From Armatimonadota bacterium (lineage in GTDB: Bacteria > Armatimonadota > Fimbriimonadia > Fimbriimonadales > Fimbriimonadaceae), in assembly GCA_037138755.1 (NCBI GenBank), contig JBAXHT010000003.1, positions 1-64,000 of the forward strand: a stretch of 64,000 nt of DNA, given 5' to 3'. Positions within the stretch are counted from its first letter, which is position 1. Each line of letters starts with the position of its first letter. Under the pieces are notes generated by a model. It searched no databases and was not told where the DNA came from. It saw only the letters and a list, made by a program, of their open reading frames with translations. Of this stretch, positions 8,043 to 16,331 are shown piece by piece. The translations under genes were made by a program, and so were the position numbers.

Positions 8043-8086
8043 CTTGATGAAAGATTACCGCACATTCTAGGTTCATATTGGGCTAT

Positions 8087-8096
8087 GATAATTATC
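8087..8096. promoter_or_regulatory. Palindromic operator candidate
   Basis: GATAATTATC is a perfect 10-bp palindrome within the short divergent region between the GH127 gene and the LacI-type regulator. TATGAT (8084-8089) overlaps it and could be a -10 element for the regulator. Position suggests the regulator's own operator. Confidence 0.4.
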
Positions 8097-8124
8097 GTGA
8101 AACAGGGAAGTGTGCGGGGGCTGG

Positions 8125-9150
8125 ATGCCGCCTAACAAGCAAAAGTCGAAACGAATTACGTTGCACGATGTTGCTGCGGAAGCGGGAGTTTCCATCCAAA
8201 CGGTTTCGCACGTCATGACCGGGAACCCTACGGTCAAACTTCCCGAAGCCACGCGCGAAAAGGTTCGAGAGGCCGCGAAGAAGGTTGGATACACTCCCAA
8301 TCGCCACGCTCAGGCGATTAGGAGCGGAAAAACAAATGTCATTGCTATTTGGATGCCGGTCGATCGCCCAATTGTGAGCTACATGCGCATGCTCCGGTTG
8401 GTCTCACGGGAGGCCAAAAAAACCGGGCACGAGCTGATGATTGTTCCTCTAGATCGCGAATCAGGTTTGACGGAGCAAGCAGTTGCACCGAATATGTGGC
8501 CGGTTGACGGGATCCTTGCGATGGACTCGGGAGCGGCCGTTCAAAAGTATCGGGAGACCGCAGAGGGGAAATCGACTCCCGTCGTCGTGATCGGATACGA
8601 GTTGGTTGAGAACGGCGATGCAGTGGCTTGGAACGTCGCTGAGTCCGTTCAGAGAGCGACGAAGCGGCTAGTCGATTCGGGTTGTAGGAAGATTGTCTAC
8701 ATCACGATGGATTGGCAGGAACGGGATTTTCCGAATGAGCGGCGGCGGGCGGGTTACATGGCCGCGATGCTTCAGGCTGGGTTGGAGTCGTCGGTTGTCG
8801 TTGTCGATGAAGAGTCTCGTATTGGTGCTTCTCGTGCGGTTAATGGGTACATCACGGCGAACGGGGTTCCCGATGCTTTCGTTGGTATGACGGACTTGCT
8901 TGCGATGGGTGCGGTTCGTGCGGTTCGAGCTGCAGGTAAGCAGGTACCTCAGGATTGCCAAGTCATGGGCTATGGTTCGCATCCTGATGCCGAAGACTTT
9001 GAAGTGCCGATTTCGACTCTGCGATCGCCGATCGGCGAGGTGATTCCCCGAGCTTGGGAGAAGTTGAATCAACGCATTGAAGATCCGACTTTGTCTAGCG
9101 AGCTTGAGACGTTCGAGATGGAATTTATTAAGCGCGACTCGACTCGCTAG
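8125..9150 (+). CDS. LacI-family transcriptional regulator
   Basis: About 341 residues. The N-terminal helix-turn-helix reads ITLHDVAAEAGVSIQTVSHV and is followed by the hinge helix (YTPNRHAQAIRSGKTNVIAIW). A periplasmic-binding-protein-like effector domain follows. ATG 8125 is preferred (GGGGGC just upstream); GTG 8110 would add five residues. Divergent to a GH127 glycosidase, it is probably a local repressor responding to an arabinose-containing sugar. Its 3' end overlaps the convergent membrane-protein gene by 4 bp. Confidence 0.88.
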   Translation: MPPNKQKSKRITLHDVAAEAGVSIQTVSHVMTGNPTVKLPEATREKVREAAKKVGYTPNRHAQAIRSGKTNVIAIWMPVDRPIVSYMRMLRLVSREAKKTGHELMIVPLDRESGLTEQAVAPNMWPVDGILAMDSGAAVQKYRETAEGKSTPVVVIGYELVENGDAVAWNVAESVQRATKRLVDSGCRKIVYITMDWQERDFPNERRRAGYMAAMLQAGLESSVVVVDEESRIGASRAVNGYITANGVPDAFVGMTDLLAMGAVRAVRAAGKQVPQDCQVMGYGSHPDAEDFEVPISTLRSPIGEVIPRAWEKLNQRIEDPTLSSELETFEMEFIKRDSTR

Positions 9151-9911
9151 GGCCGCCTTGGCGGAAGCGCTTTGATCGCTGAATAGCTTGTTTCTTCGAG
9201 CTCTGCAATCGCCTGTTGGATCGCTGTGATCTGATCCATGAGGGTGATCGTTTTGCCCATCGCCTCGGTCTTCTTGGCGACTTCGGCCAGTTGGAGGATT
9301 AAGCCACAAACTCGAGCGAGGTCTTCTGAGGCGGCAAGCGCTTCGGGGTCGGCTGCGACCATGCCGTCCCATTTCTTCCTTTGCATTCCCACAGGGCGGT
9401 ACTGGCCGTGGAGAGAAAAGACGACCTCGCGCATCGCTTTGCGGATTGATTGTTGGACCTCGCGGTGAGTTTCGTTGCCGAGGACGTTGAGTGAACTCTT
9501 TTTTGCAAGCCACTCTTTGACCTGAAAATAGGACGTTGCTGCCGTCTCGAGTTGGGTAGCTAGGGCCGGATGAATTCGTTCGTTCAGCGTTCCCTGAGTG
9601 GAGTAGCGGCTGAACTCTCGAATCATTTCTATGTAGTGGGCTTGTAGAGCGTCGGTTCGTTCTCGCCTTGATTCGTCCCTTCGTCGAGCCCACTTGTAGG
9701 CTTTGTAGGCAATAAACAATGCGATGCAGAGCCAGACTAGACCGAACCTACCGGCTTGATCCCTGAGAACAAGAATCATGATGAAGGCGACGAGGACAAA
9801 AACAAGTACGGCAAAACCGAGGAACCTTCCTTGCTGCCTTGACTCTTCGACCGCCTCAGCCTCGCGCAGAAACGCCGCAAATCGCACCATTCCTCTCCCT
9901 AGCCGAGCCAC
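9147..9911 (-). CDS. Two-TM membrane protein, unknown function
   Basis: 254 residues. A charged N-terminus is followed by two adjacent membrane helices (about 28-49 and 53-71), a basic patch (KWARRRDESRRER) and a long helical cytoplasmic region rich in Glu, Gln and Ala. No catalytic motif is seen. It is convergent with the LacI-type gene (4-bp overlap of the 3' ends). Confidence 0.65.
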   Translation of the reverse strand: MARLGRGMVRFAAFLREAEAVEESRQQGRFLGFAVLVFVLVAFIMILVLRDQAGRFGLVWLCIALFIAYKAYKWARRRDESRRERTDALQAHYIEMIREFSRYSTQGTLNERIHPALATQLETAATSYFQVKEWLAKKSSLNVLGNETHREVQQSIRKAMREVVFSLHGQYRPVGMQRKKWDGMVAADPEALAASEDLARVCGLILQLAEVAKKTEAMGKTITLMDQITAIQQAIAELEETSYSAIKALPPRRP

Positions 9912-10005
9912 GCTTTAGTTTAGCTTGTCGGCGGGAACACCTTCAGGATCGCAGTCGAGTCAGCTAGAACGCGCGAGAAGTGGGTTATGATTGATTCGTT
10001 TGGTG

Positions 10006-10557
10006 ATGAAGTACTGGAAGGTAACGACCGTTGCTCTGGTTGTTTTGATTCTGATCTGGAGTAGCTTGCTGGTCCTCAAGGGTCGTCGCTCAGTGCCCAA
10101 GCCAATTGTGATAAGGGCTGCGGTGGATGCGGACTTTCGCGGCTCTGCCGCCTTGCAGTATGCGGCCAAAAGGTATCGGCAGCGCGGCGCCAAATACATT
10201 TGGGGGACGAATGATTGCTCTGTATTCGTCTCGGACTACCTCTTGAGGCTCCCTCATCCGCCGAAAACACGACTGACCACGTGGAATCTGAATCAAGTGG
10301 ATGTTGAGCCGTTTGGACTGACCATCGAAGGTTCAGTCAAACCGGGAGACGTTTTGAACTACCGTTACCGCTCGCGAAAACGAAACGAGGTGGCAGGGCA
10401 TTGCGGGGTCGTTGTCCAGAAACCGGATGGACTCTGGGTTGTCCATAACTGCGTGAGCATGGGGTTGGCGATACAGCGGATCTCTAGTTTCTACACCACG
10501 GCTCAGTCCCTTGGAGTGAGCAAGTTGGAGGTCACAGTTTTGCGGCCGAAGAAATAG
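10006..10557 (+). CDS. Membrane-anchored NlpC/P60-like hydrolase
   Basis: 183 residues from ATG 10006; TTG 9991 would add five. An N-terminal hydrophobic anchor is followed by a papain-like layout: Cys in NDCSVFVSDYL (residue 76 counting from TTG 9991), His in VAGHCGVVV (137) and another His in VVHNC (152). This order fits NlpC/P60 or related cysteine peptidases or amidases that act on cell wall. The match is by motif order, not by a named subfamily. Convergent with the secreted subtilase; a weak GC hairpin around 10563-10595 may end both transcripts. Confidence 0.6.
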   Translation: MKYWKVTTVALVVLILIWSSLLVLKGRRSVPKPIVIRAAVDADFRGSAALQYAAKRYRQRGAKYIWGTNDCSVFVSDYLLRLPHPPKTRLTTWNLNQVDVEPFGLTIEGSVKPGDVLNYRYRSRKRNEVAGHCGVVVQKPDGLWVVHNCVSMGLAIQRISSFYTTAQSLGVSKLEVTVLRPKK

Positions 10558-10601
10558 AAAATCCCCCGATTGCAGTAAGCAACCGGAGGACCGTGCTTGG
10601 C

Positions 10602-11939
10602 TTAGAAGCGGCCGACGTTGAGGCGTCCGCCCGTTACACATCGAGTGCTCACGGAAGACGTTGCTGTTGTTTGGGACAGAATCGCCGAACGAATCTGAGC
10701 GGCGGTTGCCGACGGGTTGATCGACTTGAACAATGCGGCTGCGCCAGTGACGTGAGGTGTCGCCATTGACGTTCCGCTGTACGATGCGTACGCTGACGTG
10801 TCTCCTGCTCCTGGAACTGTTGAAACGATACTGCTTCCTGGTGCGAACAAATCCACCTGAGTCTTTCCAAAGTTGGAGTAGCTTGCGCGTTGACCGGCGT
10901 TGGTAAGAGCTCCAACTGCGATGACGTTCGACATCGTGTAGTTACTCGGATAGTTGGGAGTCGTGTCGTTGTTCGTTCCGTTGTTTCCAGCGGCTGCGAT
11001 GAATAGGATGCCGGCGTTGTTAGCCCGTGTGATTGCATCAGCAAGAGCCTGGCTGAATCCGCCGCCACCCCATGAGTTGTTGGTGGCAACGATATTGAGG
11101 CCGTGGCGCACCTTCAGGTCGGTGATGTAGTCGATTGCCTTGACTGCATTCGCGGTCGTTCCACCTGATGCTCCGAGGAACTTTGCTGAAATCATCTTGA
11201 CGTTCCAGCAAACTCCTGCGACACCGATTCCGTTTCCTCCGACGCCTCCGATGGTTCCGGCGACGTGAGTTCCGTGGTCGTCGCCTGTTCCGTCGTACAC
11301 GGTGTTGTCTCCGCCAGCGAAGTCCCAGCCTCGAGAATCGTCCACATAGCCATTACCGTCATTGTCAACTCCGTCCACCGGATCATAGGGGTTGAGCCAG
11401 AAGTTGGCCGTTAGATCAGCGTGATTGAACATGACCCCCTCATCAATGATGCCCACGTAAACCGTGGACGAACCGGTCTTATTGGCGTTCCAGGCGGCGG
11501 CGGCGTTGCTGCCAAACGTGTTTGTGCGAAGCGGTGTTGAGGCGCCATACATTCCCCAAAGTCCGCCATTGGTGTACTGGGTGTCATTGGAAACGACCTG
11601 CGTCCGGTAGATCCAGTTTGGCTCGGCATAGTCAACGTCACCGTTCGCCTTGAGATCATCGATGGTGTTCTTCACATCGCCAGAAATCTTGACAACGACG
11701 GTATCTGTAGCGGTGGTCGCGTTGATGGACGCGGTGGCTAGAGGAGCTTGGTTCAACGAGCCAATGCGCTTGACTAGAGCCTGTCGAACACGAGGCGTCG
11801 TCGACTCTTTGAACTTGACGATGATTTCGCCGGGCATGAACGTTGGGCCATTGAGGGGGCCGATGAATTTTGATTGGGCGAAGCCGCACGCGGCTAGACC
11901 GAGGACGAGACTTGCGGAGGTCAAGAATCTCAATTGCAT
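10602..11939 (-). CDS. Secreted subtilisin-like serine protease (S8)
   Basis: A signal sequence (MQLRFLTSASLVLGLAACGFAQ) contains LAAC, so it may be a lipoprotein or be cut after FAQ. An inhibitor-like propeptide follows (PGEIIVKFK...). The peptidase domain has the full triad: Asp169 in GIIDEG, His225 in DDHGTHVAGT and Ser394 in SGTSMATPH, with the oxyanion Asn in NNSWGG (numbered from GTG 11948). DEG replaces the usual D-T/S-G, a tolerated variation. DPVDGVDNDGNGYVDD is a calcium-binding-like loop. ATG 11939 is chosen over GTG 11948, which would add three residues. It probably degrades extracellular protein. Confidence 0.9.
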   Translation of the reverse strand: MQLRFLTSASLVLGLAACGFAQSKFIGPLNGPTFMPGEIIVKFKESTTPRVRQALVKRIGSLNQAPLATASINATTATDTVVVKISGDVKNTIDDLKANGDVDYAEPNWIYRTQVVSNDTQYTNGGLWGMYGASTPLRTNTFGSNAAAAWNANKTGSSTVYVGIIDEGVMFNHADLTANFWLNPYDPVDGVDNDGNGYVDDSRGWDFAGGDNTVYDGTGDDHGTHVAGTIGGVGGNGIGVAGVCWNVKMISAKFLGASGGTTANAVKAIDYITDLKVRHGLNIVATNNSWGGGGFSQALADAITRANNAGILFIAAAGNNGTNNDTTPNYPSNYTMSNVIAVGALTNAGQRASYSNFGKTQVDLFAPGSSIVSTVPGAGDTSAYASYSGTSMATPHVTGAAALFKSINPSATAAQIRSAILSQTTATSSVSTRCVTGGRLNVGRF

Positions 11940-11950
11940 GGAATTCACTT

Positions 11951-11970
11951 ATTCCGCAACGCTGCGGAAT
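11951..11970. promoter_or_regulatory. Hairpin at the protease ribosome site
   Basis: ATTCCGCA-ACGC-TGCGGAAT is an 8-bp perfect stem with a 4-base loop, directly before the subtilase start. On the minus strand its 3' arm holds the GGA that could serve as ribosome site for GTG 11948, so the hairpin may reduce translation. Confidence 0.35.
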
Positions 11971-12023
11971 CATCACATTTTCCCGAGCAAAGCTGTTAGA
12001 AAAAAGGGTCTAGTTCGAAAGCC

Positions 12024-12515
12024 CTAGCGTGGAACTCGAGTGACCCACTTGATTTCTTGTTCTCCCGAGTGCATCACAAGTTCAGAAAGTTGTCCGGCGT
12101 GTCCGGCGAGATGGCGAAGATTCATGAGCTGATGATCGAGCTTTGGCATGTTTGGATACCAGTGGAAGCCCGACTCTTGGCTATCAAGATCGAGTCGGTT
12201 AATCCAGGATTCGATGTTCTGGTCGATGAACGCCAAGTATTCAAGCATTTTCGCCTTTGGGAAAGGATCGAGAATCGGCGGATTTGCATCATGCCAAAGA
12301 TCTGTGCAGTCGCGATGGTGCTCCCACGTGACAAAGTCATCTTCGCGAGACATCGCGTAAAGGTGAGTGTAGAAAAGCGCATGGTAGGCAATTCTCCAGA
12401 AGTTTCGGGGAAACGTTCCCCCGATCCAAGTCTCTTCTGGACACTTTTCAATTGTCTCGCGAAGCATTGCGAGCGTAGCTCGGTACTGCCCGGTGAGGGC
12501 CCGTCTGATTGGCAT
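12024..12515 (-). CDS. DinB-family protein
   Basis: 163 residues from ATG 12515 (MPIRRALTGQYRATLAML); longer upstream translation lacks a family match. The four-helix DinB/YfiT fold is indicated by IAYHALFYTHLY and by HLAGHAGQLSELV near the C-terminus, which supply the metal-binding histidines. DinB-like proteins include thiol-dependent transferases and many members of unknown role. Its 5' end overlaps or closely abuts that of the divergent hydrolase-like gene. Confidence 0.75.
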   Translation of the reverse strand: MPIRRALTGQYRATLAMLRETIEKCPEETWIGGTFPRNFWRIAYHALFYTHLYAMSREDDFVTWEHHRDCTDLWHDANPPILDPFPKAKMLEYLAFIDQNIESWINRLDLDSQESGFHWYPNMPKLDHQLMNLRHLAGHAGQLSELVMHSGEQEIKWVTRVPR

Positions 12516-13887
12516 AGTTTGCGAACGATACCCGGATATACTCGCGGCTGTGTTGGCTGGATTTGCAGGAATAGTATTGGGTTCGCAGGTTGTTCGAGAA
12601 GTTCGCGGGACTTGGGTTACAACGACCGCCAACGAGGCGATTAGCAACCCAGCTAACACCTCGGCTTCGATGCGGAAGCTTCGCGAGATTGGGCTGAACA
12701 CGGTTTACGTCGAGTGCTGGAAGAACGGATATACCGAGTTTCCCTCCGAGGTTATGAAGAAAGCTACGGGAATCTCGATGAAGATTTCGCCGTCGCCAAG
12801 TGGGGCAGTGCAGCGAGATTTACTTGACGAGACGCTGAATGCCGCCCATCGCAACGGTCTCATCTACGTTGGCTGGTTTGAATATGGATTCATGGCGGCC
12901 TGGAAGGATACGCAGAATGAACTTCGGGCTCGAAAGGACTGGCTGAGCCTAGATAAGAATGGGAATGAGGTTGCTAAGAACGGGTTTGTCTGGCTCAATC
13001 CACTTCATCCCGATGCTCAGAAGTTGCTTCTTGGGATCGTCAAAGAGGCTATCAAGAAGTACGACATGGACGGAATCCAGCTCGATGATCGGATCGTTTG
13101 GCCGTACATCGACATGGGCTACGATGAGTTCACCCAGAACCTTTACGCCTCGGAGCACAACGGGCAACGCCCGCCTTTGGACCCCAAGGAACCTGAGTGG
13201 GTTCGGTGGCGAACTGAGAAAGTTCAGGCCTTTTCCAAACGGTTCGTGAAGGAAGTTCGGGAGGCGGCGGGGAAAGACTTCATCATTTCGCTCTCTCCGG
13301 GTCCGCATCCTTGGGCGTTGGATAACTATTTGATCGACTGGCCCGCTTGGAGTCGGTGGACGGATTCGCCGACCTGGGATGAGTACGTGCCGCAGGTGTA
13401 TCGCATGAACTATCCGTCCTTCGAGCGGGATTGGAAGCAACAGGTTGGATTCATGGGGACGCGGAACAAGGACCTCATCGCCGGAATTCGACTGGTGGGC
13501 GATGGTCCAGATCAGAAGGCCGAAGACGTGGTGAAACATCCTTCTTTGACCCGCGAAACGCTGAGCGGCGGGCACTGCTGGTGGTACAGCAAAGGGGTTT
13601 TGGAGAAGTTCTCAAACGAGATCGCGGCTTTTTACGATGTGCCGAAATACGGTCAAGCGGCGCATCCGCGTTTTGGGGCGAGCTGGCGTCCTGCTCCGGT
13701 GGTCGCGGTCGCGGCAGGTTCAAAGGATCGCTGGAAGGCAAAGTTGACGGTTGGCAACTGGCGGGTGATCGGGAAGTTTAGCGATACCTGGCGGACCGTT
13801 GCCACTGTTCGAGCGACCGCCACCCAGCAGGTGGTGGTTTCAGTTAAAGGAGCCGATGCAGTCGAATTCTTGGTCAGCCGCCGGTAG
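12493..13887 (+). CDS. GHL10-type glycoside hydrolase-like protein
   Basis: Up to 464 residues. From about residue 39 (RGTWVTTTANEA) it follows the glycosyl-hydrolase-like 10 family (DUF187): MRKLREIGLNTVYVECW, the Asp-rich strand YDMDGIQLDDRIVWP and FIISLSPGPHPWALDNYL are typical (beta/alpha)8-barrel elements. Members are thought to act on cell-wall or surface glycans. Residues after ~390 form a small beta domain. The start is uncertain: GTG 12493 gives a basic plus hydrophobic N-terminus but overlaps the divergent DinB gene by 23 bp; GTG 12550 or TTG 12553 would avoid the overlap. Confidence 0.75.
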   Translation: MRARLIGIVCERYPDILAAVLAGFAGIVLGSQVVREVRGTWVTTTANEAISNPANTSASMRKLREIGLNTVYVECWKNGYTEFPSEVMKKATGISMKISPSPSGAVQRDLLDETLNAAHRNGLIYVGWFEYGFMAAWKDTQNELRARKDWLSLDKNGNEVAKNGFVWLNPLHPDAQKLLLGIVKEAIKKYDMDGIQLDDRIVWPYIDMGYDEFTQNLYASEHNGQRPPLDPKEPEWVRWRTEKVQAFSKRFVKEVREAAGKDFIISLSPGPHPWALDNYLIDWPAWSRWTDSPTWDEYVPQVYRMNYPSFERDWKQQVGFMGTRNKDLIAGIRLVGDGPDQKAEDVVKHPSLTRETLSGGHCWWYSKGVLEKFSNEIAAFYDVPKYGQAAHPRFGASWRPAPVVAVAAGSKDRWKAKLTVGNWRVIGKFSDTWRTVATVRATATQQVVVSVKGADAVEFLVSRR

Positions 13888-13902
13888 GTTACTACTGGGC
13901 CT

Positions 13903-14361
13903 TCACCAGTTCCAGCCGTCGTCGCCGCTGAGCGTTTGGATGAAATTGAGCTGACCGGAGTGGTACCAGTTGTGGTTGGCTACAAACCGGCAGCGAGCTG
14001 AGCTAGTGGTTGGCCCACGTTCGGTTTGAACGGTTCCGAGCAAGTCTTCCTCGGACAGCGCATCGATGGTTGCCATAAACCTGTCGCGCGACGCCAGTAG
14101 GCTGGCGATCACTACTTCTTTGGCTTGAAAGTCCGGGGGCGCGGTTACGAATCCCTCGTATGGCCATGGAGCAGGAGTTTCACCTCGAATTGTTGCTCCG
14201 ATATGGTCATTAACTGCGTTGATTTCGAAGATGATGTCCGCCACGGATCGTGATTTCCCTTGAAAACTCTTGGTGAATAGGTCTTCGGGCATTGCGATCA
14301 GGTCCTTCTCCAATATCGTGAATGAACCCCTTACACTTTCGATGGTCTCCGCCTTTGTCAT
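13903..14361 (-). CDS. DinB-family protein (second)
   Basis: 152 residues. N-terminal MTKAETIESVRGSFTILEKDL and C-terminal FVANHNWYHSGQLNFIQTL fit the DinB/DUF664 four-helix fold, with histidines in NDHIGATIRGE and HNWYHSGQ as likely metal ligands. It starts 9 bp after the YCII gene stops, on the same strand, so the two are probably one operon. The biochemical role is unknown. Confidence 0.72.
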   Translation of the reverse strand: MTKAETIESVRGSFTILEKDLIAMPEDLFTKSFQGKSRSVADIIFEINAVNDHIGATIRGETPAPWPYEGFVTAPPDFQAKEVVIASLLASRDRFMATIDALSEEDLLGTVQTERGPTTSSARCRFVANHNWYHSGQLNFIQTLSGDDGWNW

Positions 14362-14370
14362 GCTCTGAGA

Positions 14371-14718
14371 TTACTGCAAAGGACGAATCTCTATGCCGAA
14401 GCCGAACTCGGCACCAAGCTGGGCGGCGGGATGAAGGGATGCGATTCTGATTGCTTCCTCCATGTCTTCTGCCTCGATGATGAAGACACTTCCGAGCTGT
14501 GAAATCCCTGGCACGAACGTGCGCTTGCTCGGCTGTTGCGACGGTCTTAGTGAGACTGCCTGAGAGTGATGCTCGACACCTGCTTCGAAGATCACTTTTC
14601 CGGTCTCTCGAAATGGGATGCAGAGGGAGGCGCATTGGGAGAGGATTTCGGATTTGGCGGCCTCCGGGGCCGCATCGAACTCGTCCATGTTCAGGTAACC
14701 GAGACAAAGGAATTGCAC
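14371..14718 (-). CDS. YCII-related protein
   Basis: 115 residues from GTG 14718 (VQFLCLGYLN). The family pattern is clear: a KYLLLGYL-like first strand, an acidic helix (DEFDAAPEAAKSEIL), and near the end FIIEAEDMEEAIRIASLHPAA followed by IEIRPL. YCII proteins are small ferredoxin-like folds of unclear function, often fused or linked to sigma factors. Translation can extend further upstream only by reading through the tRNA-Leu gene, so those codons are excluded. Confidence 0.78.
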   Translation of the reverse strand: MQFLCLGYLNMDEFDAAPEAAKSEILSQCASLCIPFRETGKVIFEAGVEHHSQAVSLRPSQQPSKRTFVPGISQLGSVFIIEAEDMEEAIRIASLHPAAQLGAEFGFGIEIRPLQ

Positions 14719-14766
14719 CTTGTTAGGATACTTACTGGAAATAAATGCTGGGAGTAGCCAGGAAAT

Positions 14767-14853
<87 letters not shown>

Positions 14854-14937
14854 ACAGGCGGACATTGAGTATGGCACGAGAATCGGCGGGGTTGCAAGCG
14901 AGACGCGGATCGCAATTTGGACGTAAATGAAACAGGA

Positions 14938-15735
14938 ATGCCTACGCGCGAGATTGCTTTTGTCGTCGAACCCTTAGTTGCCCATGAGGCCGAGGGCGTC
15001 AAGATTCGCAGAACCATTGGTAGCGAGCGGCTCGCGATTCTTGATCCGTTCATGCTTTTGGATCACTTGACGCTTGAGGCACCCACCGATGGTCGTGTTG
15101 GGTTCCCGAGGCACCCGCACCGGGGAATCGAGACGCTGAGCTACGTGATCGACGGCCGTGTGTTTCATAAGGATTCACTCGGAAATGAGGACTCAGTAGG
15201 TCAGGATGAAGCTCAGTGGATGACCGCCGGGCGCGGTATCTGGCACGAGGAAATGCTTGAGGCAGTTGATGGAAAGGTGGAGATGCTTCAGCTCTGGTTT
15301 GCGCTGCCGAAGGCAGACAAAATGATCGCTCCTGGGTACGCGGCGGGACGTCAGCTAACGGTGATTGATGAGGATGGGACGCATGTCCGCGACGTTTCGG
15401 GGGCGTTTTCGACCATCACTGGCGATCCCTACATCGCCCAAGTTGACCTGAATGAATCCGAGTTTGCTTGTGAGGTGCAAAACCTCGCCACGACCGCGTT
15501 CTATGTTTTTCGGGGTTCAGTTTCGGTCGAGGGTCGAGAGGTGGAAGCAGGGAATCTGGCGGTGCTAGGGAGTGGAGACGAAGTCCGTGTAATCGGAAGT
15601 GGTCGACTTCTGTTCATCTCGGCGATGCCGTTGATGGAGCCGATTTTGCAGTACCGCTCATTCGTGATGAACCACCCGGACGATATCCGAGTGGTCGAAG
15701 AAGACATCAAGAGCGGCCGCTTTGGCTTAGAGTAG
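14938..15735 (+). CDS. Pirin-family protein
   Basis: 265 residues from ATG 14938 (TTG 14917 would add seven). It is a bicupin with the pirin signatures FPRHPHRGIETLSYV and QWMTAGRGIWHEEML, supplying the N-terminal metal-binding His and Glu residues. Bacterial pirins are variously quercetinases or regulators of metabolic enzymes; sequence alone does not decide. It stands alone between tRNA-Leu and a convergent lipoprotein gene. Confidence 0.88.
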   Translation: MPTREIAFVVEPLVAHEAEGVKIRRTIGSERLAILDPFMLLDHLTLEAPTDGRVGFPRHPHRGIETLSYVIDGRVFHKDSLGNEDSVGQDEAQWMTAGRGIWHEEMLEAVDGKVEMLQLWFALPKADKMIAPGYAAGRQLTVIDEDGTHVRDVSGAFSTITGDPYIAQVDLNESEFACEVQNLATTAFYVFRGSVSVEGREVEAGNLAVLGSGDEVRVIGSGRLLFISAMPLMEPILQYRSFVMNHPDDIRVVEEDIKSGRFGLE

Positions 15736-15741
15736 ATGCGT

Positions 15742-15963
15742 TTACTCGCCTGCATGGGCGGCTGCACAGGCGGCACAAAATGTTTTGCCGTCCTTCTGCT
15801 GCGCCTCGGCAGCGGCGACCATCGTCCCGCAAGCGGAGCACTTCTTCTGCTCGGTTGCGGCGGCAGATGTGGATGGGGTGGAAGAGGTTTTTGAGTTGTC
15901 GGCTGGCGCACAACCGAACAGCGACGCGCAAAGGATCAAAGTTGGGAAGACGAGTTTCATCAT
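15742..15963 (-). CDS. Small cysteine-rich lipoprotein
   Basis: 73 residues. MMKLVFPTLILCASLFGC is a type II signal with lipobox LFGC. After a Ser/Thr/Ala linker come two CxxC pairs, KCSACG and FCAACA, in a layout like a small zinc ribbon. Function unknown. It is convergent with pirin, 6 bp away. Confidence 0.6.
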   Translation of the reverse strand: MMKLVFPTLILCASLFGCAPADNSKTSSTPSTSAAATEQKKCSACGTMVAAAEAQQKDGKTFCAACAAAHAGE

Positions 15964-16007
15964 TTCTGCCTTGTCGATGCTTGATTCTCTCGATCAGTTC
16001 CGGGAAC

Positions 16008-16331
16008 TTATGGCTTGATCTGCAACTTGTCAACAGTTTTCTCCACGCCCTTGGTCTCTTGAACGAGTTCGAGAATGAGTTTCTTGGCTTTGAGTGTGGG
16101 AATCGTTCCTTTGAGGGTGATTGTGCCCGCTTCGGATTCGACGGAGAACGTGCTGGTGTCAACGCCTTTCCGGAGGTTCAGGACGGTGTTGACTTTGGCG
16201 GCAAGGCCAGCGTTCCCGAGTGAGCGGGTTGAGCTTTCGGCGAGTTTGGTGGCGTCCTTTTTGAGGTCCGCTTGGTCAGCGGCATTGCAACCGAGCATCA
16301 AAATCGAACCGAGTAGAAGACTTGACTTCAT
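16008..16331 (-). CDS. BON-domain lipoprotein
   Basis: 107 residues. Signal MKSSLLLGSILMLGC has lipobox MLGC. The mature part is a BON domain: STFSVESEAGTITLKGTIPTLKAKKLILELVQETKGVEKTVDKL shows the alpha-beta-beta-alpha-beta pattern with the central conserved Gly. BON proteins such as OsmY bind membranes. The start overlaps the gcvT stop by 4 bp (ATGA), so it is translated with gcvT despite the unrelated function. Confidence 0.75.
   Translation of the reverse strand: MKSSLLLGSILMLGCNAADQADLKKDATKLAESSTRSLGNAGLAAKVNTVLNLRKGVDTSTFSVESEAGTITLKGTIPTLKAKKLILELVQETKGVEKTVDKLQIKP

Noticed and set aside
8668-9693. 341-residue minus-strand open frame
   Set aside because: Runs across the LacI-type gene and the real 9147-9911 gene in another frame, with a Ser/Arg/Pro-rich shadow composition.
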